From positions 1-49,606 of the forward strand of contig JAJFFE010000164.1 in assembly GCA_021776775.1 (NCBI GenBank): DNA of 49,606 bases, in the 5' to 3' direction. The notes under the pieces are model-generated. The model searched no databases and had not been told where the DNA came from. It worked only from the letters and a program-made list of their open reading frames with translations. Positions 35,290 to 44,336 of this stretch are shown in pieces. The stretch's first letter is position 1. Each line of letters opens with the position of its first letter. Both the position numbers and the translations under genes were made by a program. This stretch comes from Planctomycetota bacterium (GTDB lineage Bacteria; Planctomycetota; UBA8108; UBA1146; JAJFFE01).

Positions 35290-36579
35290 ATGTCGAGGCG
35301 TCGACGATACTCGATGGGATCTCGTCCCAACACTCGGAAATGTAAAGTCGGCGCCTTGCCAAGTCGTGTCGCGCCCGAAGGCGATCTCGTTTATCTCTCG
35401 TACGATCGCTTTCCGTCTCCGAAGGGCGCCGCGGTTCACATCAACGCGTTCGTCCGTGCGTTATCGCAATCGGTCGGATCGGTCGATCTGGTCACTCCTC
35501 CCGCCGCGGATCCCGGATTCGTCGACGTTCCCTACCACGCGGATTCGATTCGTCACGTTCCCCTTCCCGCGGTCGGAGCGAACCTCATCGAGCGTGTGCT
35601 CTGCTTTCGCGCGCGGCTGAACGTCTGGTGGGAGCAACGTCGTCAACCGTGTCGCGTCGCTCATGTGCGGTCGATCTACGAAGGTTACGCTGTCGCGCGC
35701 AACCGCGACCGCTGGTGTGAACGGTTGGTGTTCGAGGTCAACGGCCTGCCGTCGATCGAGCTCAAGTATCACTACGCCGCCGTCGCCGAAGACGACGAGT
35801 TCTTGACCAAGGTGCGAGCGCAAGAAGACACACTCCTTGCCGCATGCGATCGAATCATCACGGTGAGCGCGACGACGTCGGAGTACTTGGTCACCCAGCG
35901 CGGCGTCGACCCTGACCGAGTGACGTTGATCCCCAACGGCGTCGATACAACCCTCTTTGAATATCGTGCTCCGGAGTTGGGACGTGCCAGCGTCCAGAAG
36001 CGACGCCTCCCGGTGAGACTCGTGTATTGGGGAACGCTCAGCGCGTGGCAAGGCGTGCTCGCGGCCATCGACTCAGTCGCGTTGATTCGGCGAGAGCAAC
36101 CAGTGACCCTGACGTTGATCGGTCCGCAACGCGCTCGCTCACGCAAGCAACTGATCAAGTACGCGCACCGAGTCGGAGTGGCGGATTGTCTCCAATGGCG
36201 GGATCCGGTTCCTCAGGCTCAGCTTGCCGCGTCACTTCATGAACACGACATCGCGCTAGCACCTCTTGTCATGAACGATCGCAATCTAGTCCAGGGGTGC
36301 TGTCCACTCAAAGTGTTAGAAGCGATGGCGGCCGGGATCCCGCTGGTCGCGAGCGATCTGCCCGTGGTGCGAGAGCTTTGCCGAGCGGATGAAGAGGCGG
36401 TGCTCGTGAGGCCTGGCTCGGGTAAGGCGATTAAGGACGGCGTGCTGCGACTGCTCGCCGATCCCCAGTGGGCGGTTTCGTTGGCGCAGCGCGCCCGCGC
36501 ACGCGTCGAGCGTCAGTTCACGTGGGAACGGGCGCAGCACTCATTGGTCGCTCTGTATCAGGACTTGCTCAACCGCTGA
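35290..36579 (+). CDS. Glycosyltransferase family 4-like (GT-B)
   Basis: A GT4-type retaining glycosyltransferase of up to 429 residues. The N-terminal acceptor domain begins LVYLSYDRFPSPKGAAVHIN. The donor domain has IPNGVDTTLF, then LVYWGTLSAWQGV and the nucleotide-sugar motif PLKVLEAMAAGIPLVASDLP with the E-x7-E region. The start is uncertain: ATG 35290, ATG 35314 or TTG 35356 would all keep the fold, and none has a good ribosome-binding site. Sugar and acceptor unknown; a role in exopolysaccharide or glycoprotein synthesis is likely (inference). Confidence 0.88.
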   Translation: MSRRRRYSMGSRPNTRKCKVGALPSRVAPEGDLVYLSYDRFPSPKGAAVHINAFVRALSQSVGSVDLVTPPAADPGFVDVPYHADSIRHVPLPAVGANLIERVLCFRARLNVWWEQRRQPCRVAHVRSIYEGYAVARNRDRWCERLVFEVNGLPSIELKYHYAAVAEDDEFLTKVRAQEDTLLAACDRIITVSATTSEYLVTQRGVDPDRVTLIPNGVDTTLFEYRAPELGRASVQKRRLPVRLVYWGTLSAWQGVLAAIDSVALIRREQPVTLTLIGPQRARSRKQLIKYAHRVGVADCLQWRDPVPQAQLAASLHEHDIALAPLVMNDRNLVQGCCPLKVLEAMAAGIPLVASDLPVVRELCRADEEAVLVRPGSGKAIKDGVLRLLADPQWAVSLAQRARARVERQFTWERAQHSLVALYQDLLNR

Positions 36580-36987
36580 AGAGCCGCCGCCGCGGCGCCG
36601 CTTAGGCGGCCGACCCAAACCTCCTCGCTCCGTCGCAACTCCCCTTATCCATCTTCCGTGTGCAGCGCTCGAAGAAGAGTCGATCCCTCGCCGATGCGCT
36701 CTCCAAACGGTGTCCGGTTGTCGGGCACCGGCACACTTGGCGGCATGGGTGAATGAACTGCGTGCCATGAACCGCAACGAGTTACGGAGTCGTTCGCACA
36801 TGGAACGATATCTGCCATAGGTCTCTCAACTCGTAGCGCCGACTGAGGGAGTCTTCTCTCAGTTGGACTCTTGCGCTTACGGTTCGGACGCGACCTGTGA
36901 GCAAGGACACGTGGAGTCGTTCTTTCACCGAGACTGATCGGTGAGCGGCTACCGAAGACAGTTCATTCGAACAGAGAGTTGGTTGTC
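36580..36987. other. Intergenic region with one hairpin
   Basis: 408 bp with no supported gene. A 9-bp hairpin with one G-T pair lies at 36842-36863 (ACTGAGGGA, loop GTCT, TTCTCTCAGT side). The last part must hold the promoter of the Cys-rich protein gene; CACCGA and TCGGTG form a second small stem near 36927-36944. Nothing else seen. Confidence 0.4.
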
Positions 36988-37533
36988 ATGCTGAGAATCA
37001 TGTTTTGCCTGTGCTTGATGGTGAGCTTCGCCTCTGCGGCCGATGTCGCCACCGATATTGATCTGGCCGGAGCGTCCGCTATGTTCCAAACCGACGGTGG
37101 CTACTGCGAGGGTGGAGAAGGCGACGGTGGGGTCTGTACCGCGACGCCGCTCACCGGTTCTTGTTGTGTCGTGCAGGGTGGCGGCCGGTGCACGGCTGGA
37201 GCTAATCCTGATCCCACTATCACGGGTGCCGGCGGGCTGGCGATCTGTTCTGCAGTGCAGGCGTACACGCCGGGTGGACTCTTCCGCAATGGCTGTCGGA
37301 GCAACCCGTACTGCGGATACACGAAGGTCGAGGGGCCGAGCAATCACGACGGCTGTCTGTCGAACCGTCCCGCGAGCGAGTCGTGTAGTGAGTCCACCGG
37401 TTGGTGCACCAAGTGGCAACGAAGCACGTGTGGTAGTTCGTGGCTTTGGTGTGTGTGCAAGGCAACCGGAACCACGGTCACCAACGGTGATCGCGAGTAC
37501 TGCGACGACACGACGGTCTGCACCCACCTTTGA
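36988..37533 (+). CDS. Cysteine-rich small secreted protein
   Basis: A 181-residue exported protein from ATG 36988 (signal peptide MLRIMFCLCLMVSFASA; AGAGAG upstream). The mature chain has about 20 cysteines, including CC, CRSNPYC and WCVCKATG, so it is probably held by disulfides and stable outside the cell. It is rich in Gly, Ser and Thr and low in Lys. No family recognised. A clear intrinsic terminator follows, so it is a single-gene transcript just ahead of the C39/DUF1573 lipoprotein gene. Confidence 0.75.
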   Translation: MLRIMFCLCLMVSFASAADVATDIDLAGASAMFQTDGGYCEGGEGDGGVCTATPLTGSCCVVQGGGRCTAGANPDPTITGAGGLAICSAVQAYTPGGLFRNGCRSNPYCGYTKVEGPSNHDGCLSNRPASESCSESTGWCTKWQRSTCGSSWLWCVCKATGTTVTNGDREYCDDTTVCTHL

Positions 37534-37540
37534 TATTCAC

Positions 37541-37580
37541 GAGCCGGCACGAGGAATCGTGCCGGCTCGTCTTCTTTTTC
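37541..37580 (+). terminator. Intrinsic terminator after the Cys-rich protein gene
   Basis: GAGCCGGCACGA (37541-37552), loop GGAA, then TCGTGCCGGCTC (37557-37568) is a perfect 12-bp stem, followed by GTCTTCTTTTTC. It begins 7 bp after the stop codon. The best rho-independent terminator in the window. Confidence 0.93.
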
Positions 37581-37659
37581 GGCCATCGACCTGCGTTGCA
37601 GTTGTTGCACTCTGAATCCCTGTCTCGCTCTTCTTCCCCTTTAGACGAAAGTACCGGCG

Positions 37660-39858
37660 ATGTCCTTCCTTCTGATGACCATCTCGTTCCTCGGCCTCTT
37701 TGGCTGCGAACCCGAGAAGTCGGCACTCGACCAGCTCATTGCGAAGATCGAGAGCCTGAAACCGCATGAGAGTCTGAGTGTCTCCGGGCAGTACGAAGTG
37801 ACGGAACGAGTTCCGGAAACAGAGACATTCGCTCGGGTCACGTTCGTTCGGGGCACCGCGTTGTACGGGGGTGAGCGGGCAGAGAGGTTCCATCTTGATC
37901 TGGAAGAGTGGATCTCTCGTTGGGACGGAGGGGCCGCACCCTATTCCCGGGACTCTGCCATCATTGCGTTCGACGGACGCGTGGGTGCCAAGTTCAGGCG
38001 ATTCACAGGCTCCGCGGAGCGCGTCGTACGGCTCGGGCGGGGCTTGATCGGAGCGAACACTCCGATCGAAGGAGCTGGAGTCGGAATGGCCCTGTCGGGT
38101 TTGGAGTTCTCGCTGCTGTATCGGCTCAACTCAGAGCTAAACCTGAAGAACTACCTTCGTGGCCCTGGAGCGACGGTCGTCGAAGTCACTCGAGATGGAC
38201 GTCGTTGCTTTGAAGTCAACCTACAAGCCGACCTTCGGCGGGTAACCCTGATCCTAGATTGTGAAGATGGACTTCGGCTATGTGAGGAACGAACCGAGTA
38301 CGACGGCGAACCACGACAGACCCTCGTAGTCTCGGAGTTCTTCCCGGCCAAGAACGGGATCGCTCACCCCAAGGTTGCGAAGCTCACTCGGTTCGTCGAC
38401 GGTCAGCCGCACGAAATCACCGAGTACCGAGCGAGCACGATCGAGATCGATGATCCCGCGGTGGGTCCGAAGTCGTTCTGCATCGAGTGGCCGGATTGGT
38501 GCCCCGTGACCGACCTGGTTACCTCGACTGTGTTCGCCATGGCTCCGATCGACGAGAAGCTTCGCGATGACTTCGACGCCCAGTTCGATCGCATCGCAAA
38601 GGCGTTCACCGAGATGGAGCGTACGCTTCCGGTGCCTCGAACAGCCGGGGTGCGCCGCATTCGCGACACGGCCACGAAGATTGTCTCATCCGAGCACACG
38701 CCGGACCCGGCGAGCGCAGTGATCTCTGCCCTTCTGCCAGAAATCGAAGGACGGCGTGCCGACAACTGCAGCCTGAACACTGTTGCATTCCTCATGGATT
38801 ACTACGGTCAGCCCTACGATCTCGAGGCGTTGTCGCAGCAGTTGGGCATCGGGGAGAGTCGCGAACTGGTTACGAGTCTTCTCTCGGTAAAGAACGTTCT
38901 CGTCGCCAACGGGCTCGAAGTCTCGAGCTACAAGAACACAGCGGCCGCAGAGATCATCGATTTCTCACGCGACCATCCCATCGCGTTTCACGTGCGTTAC
39001 AGAGAAGACTTGCCGGCCCACTACCTCGTCGCTATGGGAGGCGATGAGAAGGGGACTTACATCGTCGATCCTCTCCACGGTGAGGGGTACTTGACGCGCG
39101 ACGAGTTCGACCAGCGGTTCGGTCGAGCGCTGACCGGCCTCTGCTTGGCCGTCCAACCGCAGCGCTTTGGCGCCCTCACTTTGGAGCCGAACCTCGGCGT
39201 TCATACCGTTGACATGGGCAACTTAGACGAGGGCAATCTGTACTACCAAGTCGAGGTTCCGTTGCTCAACCTCACCGACGATCCGGTTCGCATTCTCAAG
39301 TCCACCGGGTCATGCAATTGCTTCAAGGGAGTGACTCCGCACGTTCTGCCGCCGAACGACGAAACGATAGTCACGTTCACCTTCAAGTCGGGCACGTTCG
39401 GAGTTGGACAGGTCTCGAAGACCGTCGCGTTGAAGTTGGACGACGAGGACGTCAAAACCGTAAACCTCGACTTTCAAGCGCGCGTCAATCCGCTCCCGTT
39501 GGAGCGCAAGATCACCTGGTTCCCCGCCACCGTCCGTTTCGGACCGTCCTCCGGGTCGAAGCAATCTTCGACGTCGGCATCCTTCGTCGTTCCGCGCGGT
39601 GTGTCGCTCGACGTGGCAAAGTCGCAAACGGAGTTCGTTCTGGTGGAGCCCGTCAGTCGAGGGCACGTGTCCGGACTCGATCCACGCGACCTGGTTCGGT
39701 ATCGGTTGACGCTGTTGACAGACGACACTCCGGAGTTCGTCGAGTTGTCCGTGAGCGCGGGTTCCCAGAAGATCATTCAGGTTCCGGTGTCGGGCGGACG
39801 TACGCTCAAAACGGCGATCCCAGGCGTTCCCACAATGGTTGAAGGGGGATCCCGATGA
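37660..39858 (+). CDS. Lipoprotein with C39-like peptidase and DUF1573 domains
   Basis: A 732-residue lipoprotein (lipobox LFGC, Cys16). Residues about 20-290 are an unassigned beta-rich region. Residues about 365-495 are a papain-like C39 domain with a complete catalytic set: Cys370 in RRADNCSLNTVAF, His454 in PAHYLVAMGG and Asp470 in YIVDPLHG. Residues about 510-605 are a DUF1573 Ig-like domain (LNLTDDPVRILKSTGSCNC). C39 peptidases normally cleave double-Gly leader peptides during export; an extracytoplasmic, lipid-anchored version fused to DUF1573 is a planctomycete-type form whose substrate is unknown. Its stop overlaps the next gene (ATGA). A terminator separates it from the Cys-rich gene upstream. 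Confidence 0.85.
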   Translation: MSFLLMTISFLGLFGCEPEKSALDQLIAKIESLKPHESLSVSGQYEVTERVPETETFARVTFVRGTALYGGERAERFHLDLEEWISRWDGGAAPYSRDSAIIAFDGRVGAKFRRFTGSAERVVRLGRGLIGANTPIEGAGVGMALSGLEFSLLYRLNSELNLKNYLRGPGATVVEVTRDGRRCFEVNLQADLRRVTLILDCEDGLRLCEERTEYDGEPRQTLVVSEFFPAKNGIAHPKVAKLTRFVDGQPHEITEYRASTIEIDDPAVGPKSFCIEWPDWCPVTDLVTSTVFAMAPIDEKLRDDFDAQFDRIAKAFTEMERTLPVPRTAGVRRIRDTATKIVSSEHTPDPASAVISALLPEIEGRRADNCSLNTVAFLMDYYGQPYDLEALSQQLGIGESRELVTSLLSVKNVLVANGLEVSSYKNTAAAEIIDFSRDHPIAFHVRYREDLPAHYLVAMGGDEKGTYIVDPLHGEGYLTRDEFDQRFGRALTGLCLAVQPQRFGALTLEPNLGVHTVDMGNLDEGNLYYQVEVPLLNLTDDPVRILKSTGSCNCFKGVTPHVLPPNDETIVTFTFKSGTFGVGQVSKTVALKLDDEDVKTVNLDFQARVNPLPLERKITWFPATVRFGPSSGSKQSSTSASFVVPRGVSLDVAKSQTEFVLVEPVSRGHVSGLDPRDLVRYRLTLLTDDTPEFVELSVSAGSQKIIQVPVSGGRTLKTAIPGVPTMVEGGSR

Positions 39859-41615
39859 AGAACTCGATCGCGGCCTTGTTCATCGCGGTGATGGCCGTCG
39901 TTGCAATAGTCGTGGTCGCGGGTTTGGGCCGAGGTGAGTTCGCTTCGAGCGATCGCGCTTCGACTGTTCACGTCGACAGCGAGGACGCACCGCGGGAAGT
40001 TGTCGACCAGTCCGCGTCGGACACTCTCGCCCCCGTCCCCGCTCCCGTGCTCGAGGAGCGACCGAGTCCCAGCGCTTTGCTCGCGGTCTCGGTCGAGGGC
40101 GTTGACGGTCGCGCGGTAGCGGGGGTCGAGATCTCGGCCGTGAGTACGGACGGCAACGTTATCGAGGCCGCCACGAATGGTGAGGGGCACGCGACGTTGA
40201 CGCTTCGAGACGGGACCGGCTATCGCGTGAGTGGTCGTTCGACCGAATCCGTCATCTCGACCGTCGACAGTCGGGCGGGGCTATGGGTCGTGGCGGGGCT
40301 GCGAGAGTCGGTGGAGTTGATCGCTCACCGTTGCGGGACGGTGGTCGTCGAAGTGAACTCGCCCGTTCCGTTGCAGGGCCGACGTGTGACGATCGAAACG
40401 GCCTTGGGGCAGATAAAGAGCCGTCAGCCGTGGTCGCCGGAAGAGCGTACCGTTCGATTGCGCCCGGGAACTCATCGAGTTCGCGCGTTCACCGACGACC
40501 GTGAGTTGACGTCGGTGGAGTTTGACATGACCGTTTCTCTGGGATCGGAGCACGAGATCGAGCTGGAGCTGGCCCCCGCGTGTCGTTTGGTGGGGACAAT
40601 GGTGCTGCCGGAGGATGAGCGGTCGTGTCGCGCCGAGGTTCGGTGGCGGCTTCACGATTCGAATCCCGAGTCGGCGCGTCGACTGTTCGTCCCGAGCGGT
40701 GACGGTTCGTTCGCGGCTCCCGAGGCTTTGGAGGCAGGGACCTATGTCGTCAGCGCGTCACGGGATTTCAACGGCGGGGCCGACGTCGAAGTCGTGGTGG
40801 AGTTGCCGAACCCGGAACCGATTCGACTCGAGCTACCGCCCTTGTCGCGCGACGAAGTTCTAGTGGCTTGGGTGTTCGACTCGGATGGGCAGCTGCTCGC
40901 GGACGTAGGCTTTCATTCATGGGAAGCGTCGGCGGGCCCCCTCGGAGTGGCGAGCTCGCGAATGCGTGATGGGAGTCACTGGCTGTTGTTGTCGTCAGAT
41001 CGTCGTGCGGTCACCACCTCGCTCACCGCCGGCTCCAAGCAGTTCGGTGAACGAGATCTTCCGATGACGTCTGGTGATGCGTTGGAGTTTCGCTTCGATG
41101 CGAAGTGCCGAATCGAGATCTCCATCATAGGTGCTCCGGATCTCTCCCTCTCGGCACGATTGTCCCCGTCGGACAGTCGCAGCGGGCAGCCCGCGATCGC
41201 GGTGCAAGACGGGCTCGTCGTGTTCGAGTCCTACCCCGGACCTCACCGGCTCGATCTCTTCGCCTCGACTCCGGGCGGACAGCACTTGGTCAGCAAGCAG
41301 GACTTGAAGGTGACGATCGGAGATCAGCGAGTTCCCGTCAACCTCCCCCGATTGGCCACGGTCGTCGTCACTTCCACTCAGTTCAGGGAGAACGAATCCG
41401 TCATGCTCTACTCCAACGAACGAGAGACGATGATTCCAGCGACTACGGAGCCGGGAAGCGACGGCCAACGCATCGTCTTCACCGCCGTCCCACTCGGCGA
41501 CTGGATGCTCATACGCAGCGCACCCGGTGCTCGTTCCGTCCAACAGACCGTGACCGTCGCAGGGGATGTTGAGCTCGAACTCCACAGTCCGATCGCCCTG
41601 AGCGGGGCGCATTGA
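39855..41615 (+). CDS. Membrane-anchored protein with carboxypeptidase-regulatory-like domains
   Basis: A 586-residue protein whose ATG lies in the stop of the C39 lipoprotein gene. An N-terminal helix (AALFIAVMAVVAIVVVAGLG) anchors it; a Pro-rich linker follows. The first domain (about 75-160: LAVSVEGVDGRAVAGVEISA, then NGEGHATLTLRDGTGYRVS) is a carboxypeptidase-regulatory-like/transthyretin-type beta-sandwich, and weaker beta-sandwich units fill the rest. These domains are structural, with no catalytic residues. Coupling suggests it acts with the C39 lipoprotein on the outer face of the membrane. Confidence 0.75.
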   Translation: MKNSIAALFIAVMAVVAIVVVAGLGRGEFASSDRASTVHVDSEDAPREVVDQSASDTLAPVPAPVLEERPSPSALLAVSVEGVDGRAVAGVEISAVSTDGNVIEAATNGEGHATLTLRDGTGYRVSGRSTESVISTVDSRAGLWVVAGLRESVELIAHRCGTVVVEVNSPVPLQGRRVTIETALGQIKSRQPWSPEERTVRLRPGTHRVRAFTDDRELTSVEFDMTVSLGSEHEIELELAPACRLVGTMVLPEDERSCRAEVRWRLHDSNPESARRLFVPSGDGSFAAPEALEAGTYVVSASRDFNGGADVEVVVELPNPEPIRLELPPLSRDEVLVAWVFDSDGQLLADVGFHSWEASAGPLGVASSRMRDGSHWLLLSSDRRAVTTSLTAGSKQFGERDLPMTSGDALEFRFDAKCRIEISIIGAPDLSLSARLSPSDSRSGQPAIAVQDGLVVFESYPGPHRLDLFASTPGGQHLVSKQDLKVTIGDQRVPVNLPRLATVVVTSTQFRENESVMLYSNERETMIPATTEPGSDGQRIVFTAVPLGDWMLIRSAPGARSVQQTVTVAGDVELELHSPIALSGAH

Positions 41616-41649
41616 GGTGAGCTTCGTCGACTTCGTTTCTCGGCGTTCG

Positions 41650-42636
41650 TCAGCGAAGCCGGACGCGCCTCGACCACTCTCTGGAGTCATCCAAAGTGTC
41701 GAGTGGCTCAGCGAGGTATCGTTCGCGGGCCGATTCCAGATCGCCGGAGTGATCGATCCACCCGTTTTCGAGGGCGATCTCATCCGAGTATCCAGGAAGC
41801 AGCGTGCGATATCCGAACGGGATGTCGCGCCCCATCAGTTTGGCGACCGGTTCGATGATGCACGTGGTGCAGTTGTTGGTCGCGGTGTTGTAGAACTCTG
41901 GTCTTGCGCTAATCGCGATGGCTCGCTCGAGAAGTGCGACGAGTAGGCGCCTGCTCTGCTCCGGCGTGGCGTTCGAGCGATAGATGTGAACCGGGTTGCG
42001 GCGATGGTTGAGGCGCAGCGCAATCAGGTCCTGCTCGTCGCCAATCACCAGCATGAGTTCGAAGCGTCGAACGAGACCGGACCACGGCGAGAACTTCTCA
42101 CCCTGCTCTCGCCGAATCTCGGCGGAGATGGCGAGGTAGCGTCCGTCCGAGAACCGCCAGCTCAAGAAGGTATGGGCGGAGCCTCGCCACTCGCCGTCGA
42201 ACGGCTCGACCACGAAGTCGACGGACTGCACCTCTCGGAGATCGTAGGTCCGGCTCTCCCAAACTAAGTCGAAGTCGGTGGTCGAGCGATAGCGCGCGTT
42301 GCGAACGTTCTCGATCTCGACCGTGTCTCCGTCGATCGAGACAACCGGCAGCTTCGCCTGGTCGGGCACCCAGTCCCGATCGTGGGACGGGGACGCGAGC
42401 ATCCAGAAGCCGGCCACCACCAAACTGGCCGTCGACGCGATCGCCAGCCACCGTCTATTGCGCCCCCGACTCCTGGCCCCAGAGAGAAAGAGTGCGCACC
42501 AGATCGCCGCCAGCGGGTAACCGAGCACCGGTCGGTCGGTCATACCGTGGCCCAGAATTAGCGCTCCCCACGCTATCCAGGCGACGAGGATAAACACGCT
42601 GAACACGATGGCGGCGCTGCGAAGAATACGGTTCAT
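41650..42636 (-). CDS. DUF4105 membrane protein (Lnb-like)
   Basis: A 328-residue protein with three N-terminal membrane helices (about 7-30, 36-52 and 64-82) and a soluble DUF4105 domain. Family marks are SVDFVVEPFDGEWRGSAHTF, YLAISAEIRREQGE, LVIGDEQDLIALRLNHR and the putative active-site region EFYNTATNNCTTCI, where the first Cys after TNN and the His in AHTF are the catalytic candidates of this papain-like fold. A DUF4105 protein of Bacteroidota has been reported as a lipoprotein N-acyltransferase (Lnb). The window encodes several lipoproteins, so that role is possible here, but it is an inference. It ends 34 bp from the convergent gene. Confidence 0.82.
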   Translation of the reverse strand: MNRILRSAAIVFSVFILVAWIAWGALILGHGMTDRPVLGYPLAAIWCALFLSGARSRGRNRRWLAIASTASLVVAGFWMLASPSHDRDWVPDQAKLPVVSIDGDTVEIENVRNARYRSTTDFDLVWESRTYDLREVQSVDFVVEPFDGEWRGSAHTFLSWRFSDGRYLAISAEIRREQGEKFSPWSGLVRRFELMLVIGDEQDLIALRLNHRRNPVHIYRSNATPEQSRRLLVALLERAIAISARPEFYNTATNNCTTCIIEPVAKLMGRDIPFGYRTLLPGYSDEIALENGWIDHSGDLESARERYLAEPLDTLDDSREWSRRVRLR

Positions 42637-42670
42637 GTGCTCTCTATCGAACGAGGTTTGCCAAGCTTAC

Positions 42671-43840
42671 CTACGCATTCGAGGATTTGCTCAACCGCTG
42701 AAGAACTTGACGGAGCGCCGCTTCTTCCCGCGCGCCGGAGAAGTGATCGACGATAGAGTCTCGCGCGGCCTTGCGCACCTCGGCCTTGCGGGCGTCGGGG
42801 AGGTCGAGCACTTCGAGCGCCGCTTCGCCGAGTCGGTGGAGCTCGGACTTGGACACCATGAAGCCGTTGTCATCGTGACGGATGACTTCCGGGATGCCAC
42901 CGGCGTCGCTGGCGAGCGTGAGGACACCGGTCGACAGTGCCTCCAGCACGGCGTTCGGCATTCCATCCCAGATCGACGGTTGCAGGGTGAGATCACACAA
43001 CCGTAAGTGCTCGGCCACTTCGCTTTGATGTTCCAGGTGGCCGGTGATCAAGATGCGTTCGACGTCGTCGCGATGATCGAGCGCATAGGTCGCGAGTTCG
43101 GTCTGTTCGCGCGGACGCGCCTCTCCGATGACCAAGAAGCAAGCGGGGCGGTCGCGTCGAATGTGGGTGAGCGCTTGCAGAAGGAACGGGAACCCCTTCT
43201 TCTGACGCAGTTCTCCGCAGAACCCTATGACCACTTCGTCCGGACGACAGCCGAGTTGCTCTCGCAGCGCTTGGTTGGGTGGCCCTGGCGCAAACGTCTC
43301 GACATCGACGGAGTTGGCGACGACTTGGCAATTCACCGGGCGACGCAGTAACCGGTCGATCTTGGTGGCGAGGTCTTGCGACACTGTGGACACCACGTCG
43401 GCGCCGTCGATCGTCCACGTCAATCGAGCGAAGTCACCAGGTGGAAACGTGAGCCGGTCGACGTCGTTGCCTCGTGCGCTGACCGTCACCGGCACGTCGA
43501 TCGATCCGGCAAAGTGCACCGCCAAGAAACCAGCCGGGAACAGGTAGTGCCCCCAAACCGCGTCGAAGTGGTGATCGCCGTGCAGCCAGTCCAGCACGTT
43601 GGTGGCGTACTGCAGAGAGAAGTCGAGCTTGCCGAAGAGCCCGAGCCGGTGAACGCGGATGACCCCGCCTCCGTGTTCCATCTCTGTGGATTCGAGCGTA
43701 CCGGGCGCCAGCGTTCGCGTCAGCGCGAGCACGTGAACCTCGACCCCGAGCCGCGTCAGCGTTTTCGCGGTGCGATCCGCGCTGCGGGCGACACCGCCGA
43801 CATCCGGGGCGAACCGTTCGGTGATAAGCAGTAAGCGCAT
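42671..43840 (-). CDS. Glycosyltransferase family 4
   Basis: A 389-residue GT4 enzyme from ATG 43840. The N-terminus is LLLITERFAPDVGGVARSAD, the GG-acceptor loop of GT4. The donor domain shows GFCGELRQKKGFPFLLQAL and the E-x7-E motif region PSIWDGMPNAVLEALSTGVL, followed by ASDAGGIPEVI. Likely builds cell-surface glycans; the sugar and acceptor are unknown. Its stop is 34 bp from the start of the DUF4105 gene on the same strand, so they may be co-transcribed. Confidence 0.93.
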   Translation of the reverse strand: MRLLLITERFAPDVGGVARSADRTAKTLTRLGVEVHVLALTRTLAPGTLESTEMEHGGGVIRVHRLGLFGKLDFSLQYATNVLDWLHGDHHFDAVWGHYLFPAGFLAVHFAGSIDVPVTVSARGNDVDRLTFPPGDFARLTWTIDGADVVSTVSQDLATKIDRLLRRPVNCQVVANSVDVETFAPGPPNQALREQLGCRPDEVVIGFCGELRQKKGFPFLLQALTHIRRDRPACFLVIGEARPREQTELATYALDHRDDVERILITGHLEHQSEVAEHLRLCDLTLQPSIWDGMPNAVLEALSTGVLTLASDAGGIPEVIRHDDNGFMVSKSELHRLGEAALEVLDLPDARKAEVRKAARDSIVDHFSGAREEAALRQVLQRLSKSSNA

Positions 43841-43994
43841 GGCTGGCTCCTGAGAGAACGTTGGATGAGCGATTGCCCACGATCACGAACGACGTCCCAG
43901 GGGTCAAGCTCAACGTTCAGCCTTGCGTCGTCGTCGGGCGTGTGCACGATTGTCGGCACGCCGTCACGTGTTGTGCGTGGGGAGGAGTTGACAA

Positions 43995-44312
43995 GTGCGA
44001 GCGACGAGTCGCAATGCTTTCCGGACCGAGCCTCCGGTGTATCTCATGTCGTGCGCGCTGCCGGGGATCGCGTCTTGGCTCGTTTTTGTGGTGTGGCTCT
44101 GCCTCCCGAGGGAGAACGGATTCGGGTGGGCACTCGTGCTTATCCCGGCGGTGCTCTTTCTCTTTGTCGTATCTGCGATGAGTTCGTTGGTCGCGTTGTT
44201 TCTCGTTGGACCGTGGCGCGTTCGGCTCATCGTTCTGGCCACCAACGCAAGCTTTCCGGCGTGGGTGTATCTGTACCTGTTAGCACTTCGGCGAGCCTAC
44301 GTTGCAGTATGA
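43995..44312 (+). CDS. Small three-helix membrane protein
   Basis: A 105-residue protein. GTG 43995 is used because GGGGAGGAG sits at 43979-43987. Three membrane helices lie near residues 20-36, 44-66 and 77-96, with short loops and a hydrophobic first part (GIASWLVFVVWLCL). It runs towards the dctM gene, 24 bp between stops. Function unknown. Confidence 0.7.
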   Translation: MRATSRNAFRTEPPVYLMSCALPGIASWLVFVVWLCLPRENGFGWALVLIPAVLFLFVVSAMSSLVALFLVGPWRVRLIVLATNASFPAWVYLYLLALRRAYVAV

Positions 44313-44336
44313 CACGGCGGCGACTTCGCTCGCGCG

